This document shows, one piece after another, positions 9,287 through 18,712 of a DNA stretch of 28,245 nucleotides. The DNA comes from Pelagophyceae sp. CCMP2097. Lineage: Eukaryota; Sar; Pelagophyceae. The stretch lies in contig MU657184.1 in NCBI GenBank assembly GCA_026770575.1, forward strand, positions 488,807 to 517,051. The letters are read 5' to 3'. The first letter of the stretch is position 1. Every line of letters starts with the position of its first letter. The notes below the pieces were generated by a model, which did not search any database, had not been told where the DNA came from, and saw only the letters and a program-made list of their open reading frames with translations. Position numbers and translations under genes: made by a program.

Positions 9287-11647
9287 TCACACACACAACA
9301 GATGACATGAGAGGGCGGCCCTGGAGCGGAGCCGCGTGCGGCGGTTGGCGCGGCTCGGGGCGGCAGCCTTTGCGTCTGCGGGCCGCCTCCGCGGGGCGGC
9401 TCTGCTGTGTTGCCGGCCCTTTTGCGGTGGTGGCGGTAGGGGTTGGAGGGCGGTGGCCTCAGTCAACATGTGAATGCCATCAATTCCGAGAAACTTGTAG
9501 GCCCAGATCGTCTTTTTCAGCGATTTTTGGTCGAAGGAGACCATCTTCGACTCTGCGGCGACGACTTGGAAGAGCTCTGGCGCCGGGATTCGCGCCTCTG
9601 CAAAGGCCCAGACGAGATGCGCCAAAGTGCGACCGTTGAACGTCTCCATCTTCAACACTGCCTCCTCCGCAACGGCGGAAAAGAGCTTCTGGGCGCGGAC
9701 GCGCGCGTTTGAATACGCCCACGCGCTGCTGGCCAGCTCAAAGTGGTTGAACGTTTGCAGTTTTGTTTGCGCCTCTTTTGCGACCATGTCAAAGAGTTGC
9801 GGAGCGTCCGCGTCGGCGCGCGAGTACGCCCACAGCGTGTTGGCCAGCTCCTGGGACGTAAAGTCCGCCATGCGGCCCGCCGCCGCCGCCGCGATGGCGG
9901 CGAAGAGAGCCGGGGCCTCGATGCGCGACGTGGAAAACGCCCAAGCCGTGATGCTGAGTTCCTGCGAGTTGAAATGAGCCATGCTTTTCGGTGCCGCCTG
10001 CGCCACGGCCTCGAAGAGCTCGGGTGCCGAAAAGCCGACCTTTGCAAAGGCCCAGACAGCGTTGCAGAGCTCTTGCGACGTAAAGTCGTCGATCTTCACC
10101 GCGGCCTCGAGAGCAATGGCCTCAAAGAGTAAAGGCGCCACGACGCCGACCTTTGAAAACGCCCACGCCGTGTTCGCCAGCTCCTGCGCCTTGAACCCCT
10201 CCATCTTCTTGGGGGCTTGTGAAGCGACGGAATTGAAGAGGCGCGAGGCCTCGTCGCCAGCTTTGGCGAACGCCCAAACAATGTTCGCCAGCTCCTGCGG
10301 CTTAAACGTCTCGATCCGGCCCGACGCCTCTGAAGAAATGGCGTCGAAGAGCGTCGGCGCCCAGACGCACGCTTTCGAAAACGCCCAGGCCGTGTTCGCC
10401 AGCTCTTGCGCGTTGAACGTTTCAATCTTGCCCAGCGCTTCCGCAGCGACGGCCTCGAAGAGCATGGGCGCCCGGAACTCCGCGGTGGCAAAGGCCCACG
10501 CCGTCGTCGCCAAAGCCTGCGAGTCGAAGGCGGACGTCGTCGTCGACGCGCGCAGCGAGACGCACCTGAACAGCGCCGGCGCCGGAACGCCAGCCTTTGC
10601 AAAAGCCCAAACCGTCTTCGCCAGAGCCTGCGGCGTCAAAGCCGCAATGTTCTTCACCGATTCGACCGCAACGGCTTTATATAACAATGGCGCTGAAACG
10701 CCCGCCGTCGAAAAAGCCCAGACGGTGTTGGCGAGCTCCTGCGGCTTGAATGCCGACATGTTCGCCGCGGCTGCCGCCGAAACGGCGTCGAACAGTTCCG
10801 GCGCTGAAACGCCCGCCGTCGAAAACGCCCAGACAAAGTTGGCCAGCGCTTGCGGCGTAAACGTTTGGACCTTGATGACCGCTTCTACGGCCATGGCTTC
10901 AAATAAAGCCGGCGCTGCAAAGCCCGCCCTCGCGAAAGCCCAGGCGGTGTTCGAAAGGTCGTGCGCGTTGAACGTATCCATCTTCGTTGTTGCTTCGGCG
11001 GCGGCGGCCTCGAACAGCACCGGCGCCTCGACGCCCGCCGTGGCGAACGCCCAAACCGTGTTGGCCAGCTCCTGCGCGTTGCCCCCCGCGGCAGCGGCCG
11101 GCGCCCGCTCGGCGACGGCCTCGAGGAGCTGCCGCGCCGCGCCGCCGGCCCCGGGGCCGGCCAGCTTGGCGGCGCCCCAGCACGCGTTGGCGATCTCCCG
11201 CGGCCGCCAGCCGGCGACGGTCTCCGCCGCGCGCCGCGCGAGGCTTTGGAAGCGCGCGTCGAGCGCGGCGTCGACGGTTTCGAGGCGGGCGAGGCGGTGG
11301 ATCGCCGTCGCGAGGTTCACGTCACTGAACTCGGCCCCTTCCTCCTCGAAGAGCGCCAGGATCGCGGCGCCGCTCGGGCAACGCACGATCTGCTTGTTGC
11401 GCTCCTTGAACGCGTCCAGCGGCGGCGGTTCCGGACCGGCGGGCGGCGCGGCCGCCGGACCGGGCCCGGGGACCGGCGGCGCGCCGTCGACGGGCGGCGC
11501 GCCGTCGACGGGCACCGTGCCGCCGCGCACCGCTTCGTTTCCGGCGCAGAAGCGCCGCGCCTGCCGCTGGCGCAGCGGCCGCGGCAGCGCCAGGCACCGC
11601 GCGCGGGCGCCGCGGCCGGCTGCCGCAAGGAGCGCGACGCCCCGCAT
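9287..11647 (-). CDS. Helical-repeat (37-aa, WAF-type) protein, probably organellar RNA-binding
   Basis: A single exon of 786 aa. The N-terminus is rich in Arg, Ala and Leu with few acidic residues (MRGVALLAAAGRGARARCLA), like a mitochondrial presequence. From about residue 189 to 744 there are some 14-15 tandem units of 37 residues. The consensus is F-x-x-Q-E-L-A-N-T-x-W-A-F-(A/S)-x-A-G-V-x-A-P-x-LF-x-A-(V/I)-A-x-E-A. This two-helix unit resembles the heptatricopeptide (HPR)/RESC6-like alpha-solenoids of apicomplexans and kinetoplastids, which bind organellar RNA. I see no RAP or nuclease domain at the C-terminus, which is basic and low-complexity. Its closest relative in the window is the gene at 20242-22074. 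The RNA-binding role is inferred from the family. It converges on the helicase gene with a 143-bp gap. Confidence 0.82.
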   Translation of the reverse strand: MRGVALLAAAGRGARARCLALPRPLRQRQARRFCAGNEAVRGGTVPVDGAPPVDGAPPVPGPGPAAAPPAGPEPPPLDAFKERNKQIVRCPSGAAILALFEEEGAEFSDVNLATAIHRLARLETVDAALDARFQSLARRAAETVAGWRPREIANACWGAAKLAGPGAGGAARQLLEAVAERAPAAAAGGNAQELANTVWAFATAGVEAPVLFEAAAAEATTKMDTFNAHDLSNTAWAFARAGFAAPALFEAMAVEAVIKVQTFTPQALANFVWAFSTAGVSAPELFDAVSAAAAANMSAFKPQELANTVWAFSTAGVSAPLLYKAVAVESVKNIAALTPQALAKTVWAFAKAGVPAPALFRCVSLRASTTTSAFDSQALATTAWAFATAEFRAPMLFEAVAAEALGKIETFNAQELANTAWAFSKACVWAPTLFDAISSEASGRIETFKPQELANIVWAFAKAGDEASRLFNSVASQAPKKMEGFKAQELANTAWAFSKVGVVAPLLFEAIALEAAVKIDDFTSQELCNAVWAFAKVGFSAPELFEAVAQAAPKSMAHFNSQELSITAWAFSTSRIEAPALFAAIAAAAAGRMADFTSQELANTLWAYSRADADAPQLFDMVAKEAQTKLQTFNHFELASSAWAYSNARVRAQKLFSAVAEEAVLKMETFNGRTLAHLVWAFAEARIPAPELFQVVAAESKMVSFDQKSLKKTIWAYKFLGIDGIHMLTEATALQPLPPPPQKGRQHSRAAPRRRPADAKAAAPSRANRRTRLRSRAALSCHLLCV
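9418..11083 (-). repeat. Tandem 111-bp coding repeats
   Basis: About 15 consecutive 111-bp units encode the 37-residue repeats of the gene above. The nucleotide units have diverged, but all keep the bases encoding TxWAF and APxLF. They are long enough for unequal crossing over. Confidence 0.8.
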
Positions 11648-11927
11648 GCACGTCGGTGCAGACCTAGACCGGTGCCACGGGGCGGCAAACGCCCATCCCG
11701 CCTTGCAGGCCTGGTCGCGAGCTCGTGCGACGCGCGCGACTCCGCGAGATCGCCGAGCGAGAGGCCGGGGCCTTGCACTTGAAACCCTTTGCCTTCCGAC
11801 ACCAACTCAGAAACAGAGTCTTCGACGAGGGACCGTGCGACGCGCATCTTAAAATAGCAGAGCCGCATCGGGAGCGAGCGTCGTCGAGCCTCGCGCGCGG
11901 CGGCGGGGCGCGCGCTGCTATGCATCT
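11648..11927 (-). promoter_or_regulatory. Upstream region of helical-repeat gene
   Basis: A 280-bp gap between two minus-strand genes. It should hold the 3' end of the J-protein neighbour's intergenic space and the promoter of the repeat gene. I see no further exon or distinct site. Confidence 0.3.
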
Positions 11928-13366
11928 TCAGAGCCTTCCGAAGAACTGTTCCAGCTTGTCGCAGCTCGTCATCTTGTGGTTCTTGGCCTGGTCCAAGCCC
12001 TCCTCGCGCTGCGCTTTTGTGCGCCGGGATCGGGCCTGGTGCATCAATCGCCGCTGCATCTCGCGGGCGGCGTAGCAGTCGTAGCGCATCGTCGTCTCGA
12101 ACTCGTTGGCCACCAACGTGTCGACGCGCTGCAAAGAGTGCGCGTCGCGGGCGTACTTTGACGAAAACGTGTCGGTGACGTAGTACGGGATGTCGGCGGC
12201 GACGCCTCGAGACTTGGTCACGCGCTGGATGCGGTACTTTGCAGACTGGTCAAGCGCAAACGCGGGCTCGGCGTACTGCGCCGGATTGGAGAAGAAGGCG
12301 AACACGAAAAAGAGCAGCAGCGGCAGCAGCTGCACCAGAGACACGCTCTGCGCGTCGGCGCGCTGGTGCTGGTGCTGCTGCTGCTGCCGCTGCCGCCGCG
12401 AGTCGACGCCGAAGAACATGTTGAAGATCTCCTCCGGCGTCACCTCGTGCTCCTGCCGCCGCTGGAACGGGTGCTGTTGCCGCTGCTGCTGGCCGCCGCC
12501 GCCCTCGTCGTCCCCGCCGCCGAGGTCGTACTGCCGCCGCCGCGCAGCGTCGCTCAGCACCGCAAACGCGGTGCCGATGGCCTTAAAGGCCTCGTCCGCC
12601 TTGGGCGCGCGGTTCTTGTCGGGGTGGAACTTTAGAGCGAGCTTGCGGTACGCCTTTTTCAGCTCGTCGTCGGTGGCGCGCCTCGTCACGCCCAAAACCT
12701 CGTAGTGGCCGCTCCGCCGCAGGCTGATGATGCGCGCCACCGCCTCGGCCTGCGCGGGCGTGTACGGCGCCGCCGGAGCCTTGGGCGCCTCCTTGGCCGC
12801 CTCGGGCTCCGCCTGTCTCGCTGTCGCTCTTCGCTGCGGCCCCGGGGCAGAAGAAGACCTACGCCCGGCGGTCGGCGGCGGCGGCGCGCACAGGGACATT
12901 GCTCTGCGCCACACGCCTCGCTCTGCGTCGTCGTAACTCCCGTCGACGTCGACGTCGGCCCTCGGAACGGGACCACGGCCGCTCCTTTCCGACGTGGCGC
13001 ACCCTTTCCGACGTGGCGCCGGCAACGCACGGCGTCGACGCGTTCGGCGAATCCTCGGCCGCCGCGAATTCACGTGTTGCACGCCTGTCGACAGCGCGTG
13101 AGCCGTCAGCATCGTCGTCGCGCGAGGGCCGTTCCGGCCTATTGGACGCGGCTTTGCACGATTTGATGTCGGCGACGCCGGGCAGCTCGTCGTCGGCGAG
13201 GCGGATGGACTTGTCGCAGTACTTAATGGCCATTGCGTACTTGCCTGCGTTTGTGGCTCGATGGCGGCGCCATTCTCTCGCAACTGAAACCCGCAGACGC
13301 ACCCTCGGAGAGGAACTTGGCCGCCAGGTCCTTGCATTTTAACGCCTCGTCCCGGTTCGCCTCCAT
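11928..13366 (-). CDS. DNAJB12/DNAJB14-like ER membrane J-protein
   Basis: Three exons on the minus strand: 13366-13303, 13244-13031 and 12858-11928, giving 402 aa. It starts [19 protein letters not shown], matching the N-terminus typical of DNAJB12. A Lys/Asp-rich linker leads to a J domain at about 141-205 ([20 protein letters not shown], catalytic KFHPDKN). A Gly/Gln-rich stretch and [11 protein letters not shown] follow, then a transmembrane helix ([16 protein letters not shown], about 265-285), and a DUF1977-like tail with [13 protein letters not shown]. Relatives sit in the ER membrane with the J domain in the cytosol, recruit Hsp70 and serve ERAD. Introns: 13245-13302 and 12859-13030, both with GTGCGT donors. 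It shares a 156-bp divergent promoter with the glycosyltransferase. Confidence 0.9.
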
Positions 13367-13522
13367 CCGGGCCCGCGCACAAACGCCGCAGAGGCCAGCA
13401 GTGCCGCGTCCCGTCCGAGGCGAAGCGAGGGGTCCGTTGGGAGTGTGGAGTGCGTTGCACGCAAGTGCAGAAGCGGGCTCGAAAAGCCAGTTTGCGAAGT
13501 GCGAGGTGATCGGCGTCGCGCC
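13367..13522. promoter_or_regulatory. Short bidirectional promoter
   Basis: Only 156 bp separate the divergent start codons of the J-protein (13366, minus) and the glycosyltransferase (13523, plus). Both promoters must overlap here unless the 5' UTRs extend into the neighbour. No TATA-like box stands out. Confidence 0.45.
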
Positions 13523-16500
13523 ATGGTCGCCGCGCGGCCTGCGCACGCGGGCGAGGCGAAGAAGTACCCGTGGAAGTCGTGGTGGCTGCGATGGCTTCTT
13601 TTCGCGACGATGCTCGTCGTAATACTCCGCCTTCTCGTCGCCGCTCCGTGAGCAACACCCTCGCAGCCGCGGCCGCGCGCGGCGCCGCAGGCCCCCGCGG
13701 GCGACGCCGCCTCCGAGTGGCATCGGGGCCATTCGAGGGCCTTGCCGAGGGCCTCTGCAGCCCGCGGCTCCGCGGCCGGGGAAGGCGCTTTGCGGCCGGC
13801 GATCTCGCCGCACGCTCTCGCCGACGGCGCCGTTTAGGTCGGTCGCGACGTCGCAGCCCATGCAGTGGATGCAGACGGGCAAGGTGGGCTCGCGCAGCGA
13901 CGCGGCCGATGCGGCCGAAGAGTCGGCGCCAATCGAGTGCCCTAGATGGGACGGTGCGCCCCGCCGCTTTGTGGAGGCCCTCAGGGACCGCCGCAGACAA
14001 AGAGGCACATCGGCGTGGCGTGCGCACGGCACCACAGGGCCGCGTCGACATTTGCTGCTCGAAACGCCGCGGCTAGGCTCTGGCGGCGAGATCAAGCAGC
14101 CGCACGGGCCATGGAAGCGTGCCTCGCCGGCCGCGTCAAACGTCTACCTCTACGCCGTCGTCGCCTCGACGGCCGAGGCGCAAGCCATGTTGCCCCACTT
14201 CCTCGACCTCTACCTGACAAAGGGAGGCCAGTCCGGCACTAAAGGCCTTGCTTGCAAGTTCAAATGAACCGTGCGCGCAGGCATCCCGGCGAGCAACGTC
14301 GCCATCACGCTGCACGAGGCCAAGGAACACAACCAGCACACGGAGGGCATGATCGCCGTGCGTTGGCGGGGCGTGCTTTGGCTTGGCGTCCGTCGGAGCA
14401 TGTCGGCAAGCGACGTGCGATGCAGGTCCTCGACGCGGCCGGCGTGTACTACGACGTCTGGGTCGGGACGTTCACGTCGGACACCAAGGCCTGGCACCGC
14501 AACAAACTCGTACGCTCCCGTGTCGCCGCTGCTGGGCTTTGTACGGCCCCGTGCCGATGGCCACACCCCGCCAGGTCGCAGAGACGCTGGGCGACGACGA
14601 TTGGATCATCGTCGCCGACATTGACGAGCTGCACCAGTTCCCCGGCCTCGACCAGGGCGCCGCCGCGCGCAACGGCTCGGCGCCCGCTTTCAAGGACCCG
14701 ACGCCGTGCGTGGGCTTCCCAACGCAATGCATGGGCTTCTTGGGGCCTGCCAAGACACGTGGCACCGGCATCCCTGGCTCGCTTTGTGGCGCCAAAATCC
14801 CAGGCGTCTCAGGATCGAATCGTACCTGCGCCGCGCCGAGAGCAAAGGGTTCAACTACGTCCTTGGGGAGTTTGAGGTGAGATATTTGACGCGCCTTCCG
14901 GCGGCCTTTTCGCGACGCGGTCTTTAGGACCGCGTGGGTTTGGGCGGCGAGCTGCGGCACGTGCTGCCTCTGGACCCGAAGGACGCGGCGACGTCGATCG
15001 AGAGCCAGTTCCCGCTGCGATGCTCCATGACGCAGTGGACCAAACCGCAGTCGGGCTGGCAGAAACTCGTCCTCCCGGCGGCGGAGACGACCAAGGTCGT
15101 CGCCCACAAGGCGTACTTGTCTATCCACCGCAGCGCCCATTATGTGAAGCGAGGGTCGTACTTCCGCGCGGCGTTGGCGCTGCTGCGCTTCGATTTTTCA
15201 AAGTACTCGGCTCGATGGCCGCGGCGCGACGCTAAGCAGATGCTGCGCGTGGAGCACTACAAGTGGGTGGCTGGGCTGGTGCCTTATTTGGACAGGCGCG
15301 TCCGTACTTATGAGCAGTGCGGCATGCTCTGGTCCTACGAGTCGGCTGCTATTATTGAGCGCCTCGAGCAGTACCGCGGCCGAATCTGCACGACGTGCGG
15401 CGAGCTCGCCTGTGCCCGCGCCGCGCCGGCGCGCCGGCGGCGCGTGGCCGTGGTGACGTCTGTGTGGGACGAACACGTCGACGGGGTGTCCATCACGATG
15501 AACCGCGTCGCGCGCTTCCTCCACCGCAGTTCGCACTCTGAAGTCCTCGTCGTGACGCCGCACGACCCGGCGGTGCCGCACCCAGTGGTCAACATGGCCG
15601 AGATTCCCAAGCTCGCTGGCGACTCCCTCCCAATCTTCGCCCTCATCGGCCGAAACGACTACGTCGTCGGCATGCCCCTGGCCGCCACGCAGAAGCGCGC
15701 CCTGATCGACTACGACGCCGATATCTACCACCTCGTCTCGCCGGACCTTTTGGGGTTCTCGGCGCAGCGGTGGGCGCGGCAGCAGGGCCGCTGCGCGGTT
15801 TGCTCGTATCACACGCAGATCGACCGCTACGTGCGCTACTACACGGCCAAGCACTCGTTGCTGGACAGGCTCAAGCCCAGGGTCGCCGTGCAGCGGCTGT
15901 TTGGGTCTTTTTACTCTGGGTGCGACATCGTCGCTGTGCCTAACGACGCCATCGGAGACAAGCTCGTGGCGAAGATGGGCGTGCCGCGCGAGAAGATTGG
16001 GTACTTCCCGAGAGGGGTCAACGTGACGCAGTACAACCCGAAGCGCCGCGACGCCGCGTGGCGCCTCGAGACGCTCAACGCGCGGCCCGACGACGTCGTC
16101 ATCCTCTGGGCCGCGCGCCTCGTCAAGGAAAAGGGCGCCGCGCTTTTCGCCGACGCCATCGCGGCGCTCTTCCGCAACGCCTCGCTCGGCGGCGCCGCGG
16201 GGGCCGACGAGGCGGCTCACGGCGCGTGGCTCGAGGCCCGGACGCGCATCATGATCGTCGGCGACGGCCCGGAGCGCGAGGCCATGCGCTCGACGCTGCC
16301 GCCCCGAATCACGCACTTTATGGGCCACGTCTCCGGCGAGGACCTCTGGCGCGCCTACGCGTGCTCCGACGTCTACTTCTTCCCGTCTCATACGGAAGCC
16401 TTCCCAAACACTTTGCTAGAGGCCCAGGCCAGCGGCCTCACCGTACTCGCGCCGGCGTACTCGGTGAACCGCGACCTCGTTCCGCGCGACGCGGGCCTGC

Positions 16501-16754
16501 TTTTAGCTGAGCACGCCGGCGCGGAAGACTTCGCCGAAGGACTCTGGCGCCTCATCACGCAGCCCGACCTGCGCCGAAAAATCGCCGCGCGCGCCGTGCA
16601 AGTCGCGCGCAAGCGCACCTGGGACGCTGCCTTTGGTGACCTGACTGACTCTTACGACCGCTGCCAAAAGCTCAACCTGCAGCCGGAATCCCCGCAAAGG
16701 CTTCGCGCGCTGCCGCAGGCGGCCAACCAAACCGTTAAAGCGCGCCGCCGCTAA
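13523..16754 (+). CDS. Membrane-anchored bifunctional glycosyltransferase (GT2_4 + GT4)
   Basis: Eight exons: 13523-13647, 13838-13953, 14077-14226, 14281-14357, 14426-14509, 14575-14705, 14813-14876 and 14928-16754, giving 857 aa. Residues about 18-40 form a single signal-anchor helix ([20 protein letters not shown]), typical of type II Golgi enzymes. Residues about 100-400 look like a Glyco_tranf_2_4 domain: [20 protein letters not shown], the metal-binding IIVADIDEL (DxD-type, about 199-201), [16 protein letters not shown] and [12 protein letters not shown]. Residues about 415-830 form a GT4 domain related to SQD2-like enzymes: [70 protein letters not shown] and the E-x7-E motif EAFPNTLLE (about 739-747). 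Both sites look complete. The intron at 14227-14280 uses GC instead of GT. The acceptor sugar is unknown. Confidence 0.85.
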
Positions 16755-16884
16755 CACCAAGAACCGCCCCGCCGACACCATTGCGACGCCTCCGCCGCCC
16801 CCGCCACGTATCGTCGCCTCGAGCGCTCGTCCAATTTACACAAACGAACGTTTCATCCTTTGGGCGCGCGCATCGGTTGCTTGC
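16755..16884. other. Gap between glycosyltransferase end and transposable element
   Basis: 130 bp of 3' flank with a Pro-codon-like GCC/CCG run. No gene or clear signal is seen. It ends at the left target-site duplication. Confidence 0.3.
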
Positions 16885-16892
16885 TTAAAATC
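16885..16892. repeat. Left target-site duplication TTAAAATC
   Basis: The octamer TTAAAATC abuts the left inverted end of the element and is repeated exactly at 17619-17626. Confidence 0.8.
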
Positions 16893-17618
16893 CTAGGCTG
16901 TTCATTACTTGGTTACTCGCAACTCGGGATGGAAGTAATCCGCGGTAATTGCGTTACTGTCCGAGTCACAATACGGCGCGCTGTGTTCGTATTACTCCGC
17001 AAGTGCGCCGCAAGTGGCTGAAAAAATTTGGTCTGTGGTCCCCAACTTTTAAATTTTTGATCTGCCTTTCGGTTTTCATTTTTTTGCAGTTTCGAGCGAT
17101 TTTAGCGAAAACTGAACAAACCGCAGCCCTCCAACACATCCAGTCCCGACGTGCGATGCTGGACCTCGCGGTCGTGCCTCCGAAGAGCCATTGGTTCGAC
17201 ATGCTCAACGCGCCAGAAGGCTTCAACGCCGATGCCGAAGACTTGTGGCAAGTGGTACAGAAGCGCGAGGACAAAGACGGCAAGCAAAAGTGGGAGTGCC
17301 TACGCGTTCAGGGTAAACGTCGACGACGGCGCAGCCGAGGACACTGCCGGCTACCCCTACCACATCAACGAGGGCCTGCACGATATGATCGCCGACATTC
17401 GCGCCGACCACCCCAAAAAACTCCAATTGCTTGGCCGAGTGGACTCCTAGGCTCCCAGTCGCCTAGGGAGCGCGCAGAGAGCCCTCTTACGCCGCCCTAA
17501 GGAGATTTTTTTTTGCAGTAACGCGTTTTTAGCGATATTACTCTGATTACTTCGAATCCCGGTAATCTGCGGTAATTTCGTTACTTTTCGGGTATTCCCC
17601 AGGTAAATGACAGCCTAG
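16893..17618. mobile_element. Non-autonomous inverted-repeat DNA transposon, hAT-like
   Basis: A 726-bp AT-richer island bounded by inverted ends: CTAGGCTGTTCATTACTTGG at the left (16893-16912), and the reverse complement of CTAGGCTGTCATTTACCTGG at the right (17599-17618), 16 of 20 matching. It is flanked on both sides by the direct repeat TTAAAATC (16885-16892 and 17619-17626), an 8-bp target-site duplication. Eight bases is the hAT-superfamily length, but the end sequence fits the hAT terminal consensus only loosely. Subterminal GTAAT/GTTAC motifs are repeated; a 24-bp direct repeat with two differences lies at 16935-16958 and 17562-17585. No transposase is present. The insertion is in the convergent gap between two genes. 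Confidence 0.8.
17098..17450 (+). pseudogene. Broken coding fragment inside the transposable element
   Basis: The element's interior is GC-rich and protein-like. One frame (about 17110-17310) reads AMLDLAVVPPKSHWFDMLNA and later FNADAEDLWQVVQKREDKDG. The apparent continuation (about 17312-17450, ending TAG) is in a different frame: VNVDDGAAEDTAGYPYHINE, then GLHDMIADIRADHPKKLQLL. A frameshift near 17310 separates them, and no intron of workable size bridges it. The fragment is preceded at 17060-17097 by a pyrimidine-rich tract ending TTTTTTTGCAG, a good 3' splice site. This suggests a captured piece of a spliced host gene. I do not recognise the family. A similar TTTTTTTGCAG plus TTTTTAGCGA-like stretch recurs at about 17507-17537. 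Confidence 0.45.
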
Positions 17619-17626
17619 TTAAAATC
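17619..17626. repeat. Right target-site duplication TTAAAATC
   Basis: An exact copy of the left octamer, directly after the right inverted end. The exact identity suggests a fairly recent insertion. Confidence 0.8.
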
Positions 17627-17730
17627 CACCCTGGGTGGGGCTGGCCCAATATCGGTTGCATGCCGTCCTCCGGGGCGCGCCTCGGTTGCATGGCAAAGGT
17701 CATGGTCGCATGTTGCATGTTTACGGCGCG

Positions 17731-18712
17731 TCATGCCGCGCTGTTGGCGCGCTCCTTTGGGATAATTTGAGCCTGCTCGCTGCGCCTTCGGCAGACCTTG
17801 CGGCAGAGCAGCAGAAAGACCACTGCGCCGGCGACGATGAGGCAGACGAGCGCGGGGCAGCCGCTGAGTTGCTTGTGGCGCGTCTCCTGGCGGCCCCACT
17901 GCCGCCGCGCCTCGAGCCAATCCTCATGCGGGTCGCGGAAGAGGAAGCAGGGCTCGAGGCAATCAATGTCGTATAAACCGCTCTCCGCCACCTTGCTCCG
18001 CGCGGCGGGCACGTACCAGCACGGGAGCACGGCGCCGGCATTTCCCACGGGACTCGCCGGCGCGTCGATTTCGGCGTCGCAGGCGCAGTCGGTGCAGCGC
18101 ATGACGTCGACAGACTTGCGTTTGTAGACTTGGCCGCAAGAAACGCCCGGGCGCGTGTCGAGCTGCGTCTCGTTGCCGCAGACCACCTCAAAGCTCGCAA
18201 AGAAGCGGTCCACGCACTCGGGCTCCACCCAGCTGTCCCGGCACTCGACACCTACACCCACCGCCGTTTCCCACATGCGCGAGGAGCCGTTTCCCACAGG
18301 CACACGAGGCGCGAGGAGCCTCACTGCCAAAGGGGGCTTGCTTCTTGCACTTGCTCGCAGTATGGCCCTTGCGTAAGACTGACGTCGTCGCCTACGCGTG
18401 GACTGGGCTTCGGTAAAGGCTCCCCGCATAGACCGCCCTTCATCGCCCAGGAGGCACTCATGTTGGGAGGCCCTCCGCGCGGCGCGTCGTCGTATCGGGA
18501 GTCGCGACGCGGCGGCTCGCGACTTGTTCGACGGCGCAGGTCAGCGGTTCGAAGAGCTGGCTGGGCCTATAGTTCTTCCGCGCCGTCTCCTTTTTTCTTC
18601 TAAGGGAGCCTCGTTTTGCGACGTAGACGGCGCCGAGGATAATTCCCGCGCAAAAGTACACAAAGGCCACCGCCAGCGACGCAGTCGTCAAGTCGCCGCA
18701 GACGCGCGCCAT
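17731..18712 (-). CDS. Two-pass membrane protein with Cys-rich loop, family not recognised
   Basis: Proposed exons on the minus strand: 18712-18629, 18566-18325 and 18232-17731, giving 275 aa. Exon 1 is one hydrophobic helix (LTTASLAVAFVYFCAGIILG). Exon 2 is a hydrophilic stretch containing REPPRRDSRYDDAPRGGPPN and SLTQGPYCEQVQEASPLW. Exon 3 adds a Cys-rich segment (WVEPECVDRF, FEVVCGNETQLDTRPGVSCG, VMRCTDCACDAE, VLPCWYVP, DIDCLEPCFLF). A second helix follows (CPALVCLIVAGAVVFLLLC, about 233-255), then a short basic tail. The layout, short N-tail/TM1/disulfide-rich ectodomain/TM2, recalls channel auxiliary subunits such as KCNMB, but I cannot assign homology. The first donor (18628 or 18622) and second acceptor (18233, or a TAG about 20 bp upstream) are uncertain. 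Confidence 0.6.

Noticed and set aside
9981..11852. Very long plus-strand open frame opposite the first helical-repeat gene
   Set aside because: It is the mirror of the 111-bp repeats: a stop-free antisense frame in one unit is stop-free in all. Its peptide is low-complexity Ala/Ser/Lys, while the minus strand encodes the conserved WAF solenoid. The plus-strand frames at 21089-21808 are rejected for the same reason.
13223..14095. Minus-strand frame spanning the J-protein start and the glycosyltransferase 5' exons
   Set aside because: Only its last part (from 13366 down) matches a family, the DNAJB12 N-terminus. The rest is antisense to the glycosyltransferase stem region.
17551..17575. TTCGAATCCCGG as a tRNA T-arm
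   Set aside because: It is part of the element's subterminal GATTAC/GTAATC motifs. No acceptor, D or anticodon arms can be drawn around it.
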